From Flavobacterium sp. (lineage in GTDB: Bacteria; Bacteroidota; Bacteroidia; Flavobacteriales; Flavobacteriaceae), in the NCBI GenBank assembly GCA_004296145.1, contig SEBM01000293.1, positions 1-5,381 on the forward strand: DNA of 5,381 nt, given 5' to 3'. Below are positions 4,839 to 5,381 of this stretch, piece by piece. The position numbers were made by a program, and so were the translations under genes. The first letter of the stretch is position 1, and every line of letters starts with the position of its first letter. Under the pieces are notes generated by a model, which was given only the letters and a program-made list of their open reading frames with translations, was not told where the DNA came from and made no database searches.

Positions 4839-5381
4839 AAGAACTATTAGAGTCTGTTAGAAAAAAACACTTTACAAATTTGGGCAATCATAAATTTAGT
4901 CCAATTATGGAAGCGAGTTCCGGAATTATTATGGATTATTGCAATTTTATAAAAAAAGATAAAAAGCCTTTTTTTTTATGTTTTCCTGAAAAAAGAGAAG
5001 CTTCTTTGTGGGCTTCAGTGTCAATTTTAACCAATTTCTTTTATGAGGATTATATTTTTAATGAAGTAGAAGGAATAAAATTTAAGAAAGGCGACATCGT
5101 CACTCTTCATGGCTGTACTGCAGAAATTGAACGAAGCACCGAAGATTGTATCTATTTAAAATTTAAGGATCAGGGAGGCATTCCCATTAAAAAAGCACTA
5201 CAGTCTCAAATAAGTTTAGCCCGTACTAAAAAAGCTTTAAGCTTGTGGAAAACATGCAAAAAAAACCGATCCGAATCTAAAATTAAAAGAAATTCGATTT
5301 CAAAAATATTATTTCCCGAAGAATCCGTCCTTATTAATCAAAATAATTTAGATTCTCAGGTCTTATTAATAACCGGTAGAG
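4835..5381 (+). CDS. Unrecognised protein translationally coupled to the methyltransferase (3' partial); possible DrmE-like
   Basis: The gene starts at ATG 4835 inside the methyltransferase stop (ATGA overlap) and is open for 182 codons to the window edge. A block SSGIIMDYCNFIKKDKKPFF (28-47) leads to FLCFPEKREASLWASVSILT (47-66), an alternation of strand and helix. Residues 83-117 (KFKKGDIVTLHG and following) resemble a small beta barrel, and a Lys/Arg-rich helical part comes next (119-158). The visible end is VLLITGR, a strand-turn like the start of a Rossmann or helicase-type fold. No nuclease motif is visible yet. Position after a C5-methyltransferase suggests the restriction or defence partner. 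Class 2 DISARM, where DrmE accompanies the methyltransferase DrmMII, is one candidate, but this is from context and a loose impression of the sequence. A type II or other restriction subunit is the alternative. Confidence 0.85.
   Translation, partial: MKELLESVRKKHFTNLGNHKFSPIMEASSGIIMDYCNFIKKDKKPFFLCFPEKREASLWASVSILTNFFYEDYIFNEVEGIKFKKGDIVTLHGCTAEIERSTEDCIYLKFKDQGGIPIKKALQSQISLARTKKALSLWKTCKKNRSESKIKRNSISKILFPEESVLINQNNLDSQVLLITGR

Overview
The window reads as an AT-rich genomic-island segment from a member of the Bacteroidota. Three things point there. Start codons lack Shine-Dalgarno sequences, TAnnTTTG-type promoter elements are present, and a decayed gene end matches the C-terminus of a Bacteroidota-style error-prone DNA polymerase III alpha subunit (DnaE). 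Genus cannot be decided from the sequence. All intact genes lie on the + strand.

Left module (1-1512): three tightly packed genes, the first cut by the window edge. They encode the ATPase end of a sensor histidine kinase, a receiver-like protein with a small helical C-terminal tail, and a small caspase-fold cysteine peptidase (His-Gly plus Ala-Cys motifs). The stop and start of the first pair are 3 bases apart, and the last pair overlap by 8 bases, so they look co-translated. The simplest reading is a phosphorelay or nucleotide-driven switch that controls a protease. This fits a stress-response or anti-phage regulated-death system. I do not recognise it as a named system.

Junction (1513-2162): no intact gene. 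Positions 1521-1890 are the decayed 3' end of a dnaE gene, readable across all three forward frames with an in-frame TAG and two frameshifts. It starts directly after the peptidase gene, so it marks an old recombination boundary. Beyond it lie a 12-bp palindrome, a short minus-strand stretch that looks coding but has no proper start, and a promoter-like region.

Right module (2163-5381): a 134-aa conserved-type protein of unknown function, an 80-aa acidic protein and an XRE-family HTH regulator form a short operon. A 133-base gap follows, with a candidate promoter and a terminator-like hairpin that runs straight into the next ATG. Then come a 533-aa C5-cytosine DNA methyltransferase with all key motifs and an overlapping (ATGA) gene that leaves the window after 182 codons. 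This looks like the start of a restriction or DISARM-type defence locus. The motif TTTACTAT occurs as an inverted pair at the first promoter of this module and once upstream of the methyltransferase, making it a candidate operator for the XRE protein.

Overall, the window appears to hold two neighbouring defence-type modules separated by the scar of a polymerase gene.
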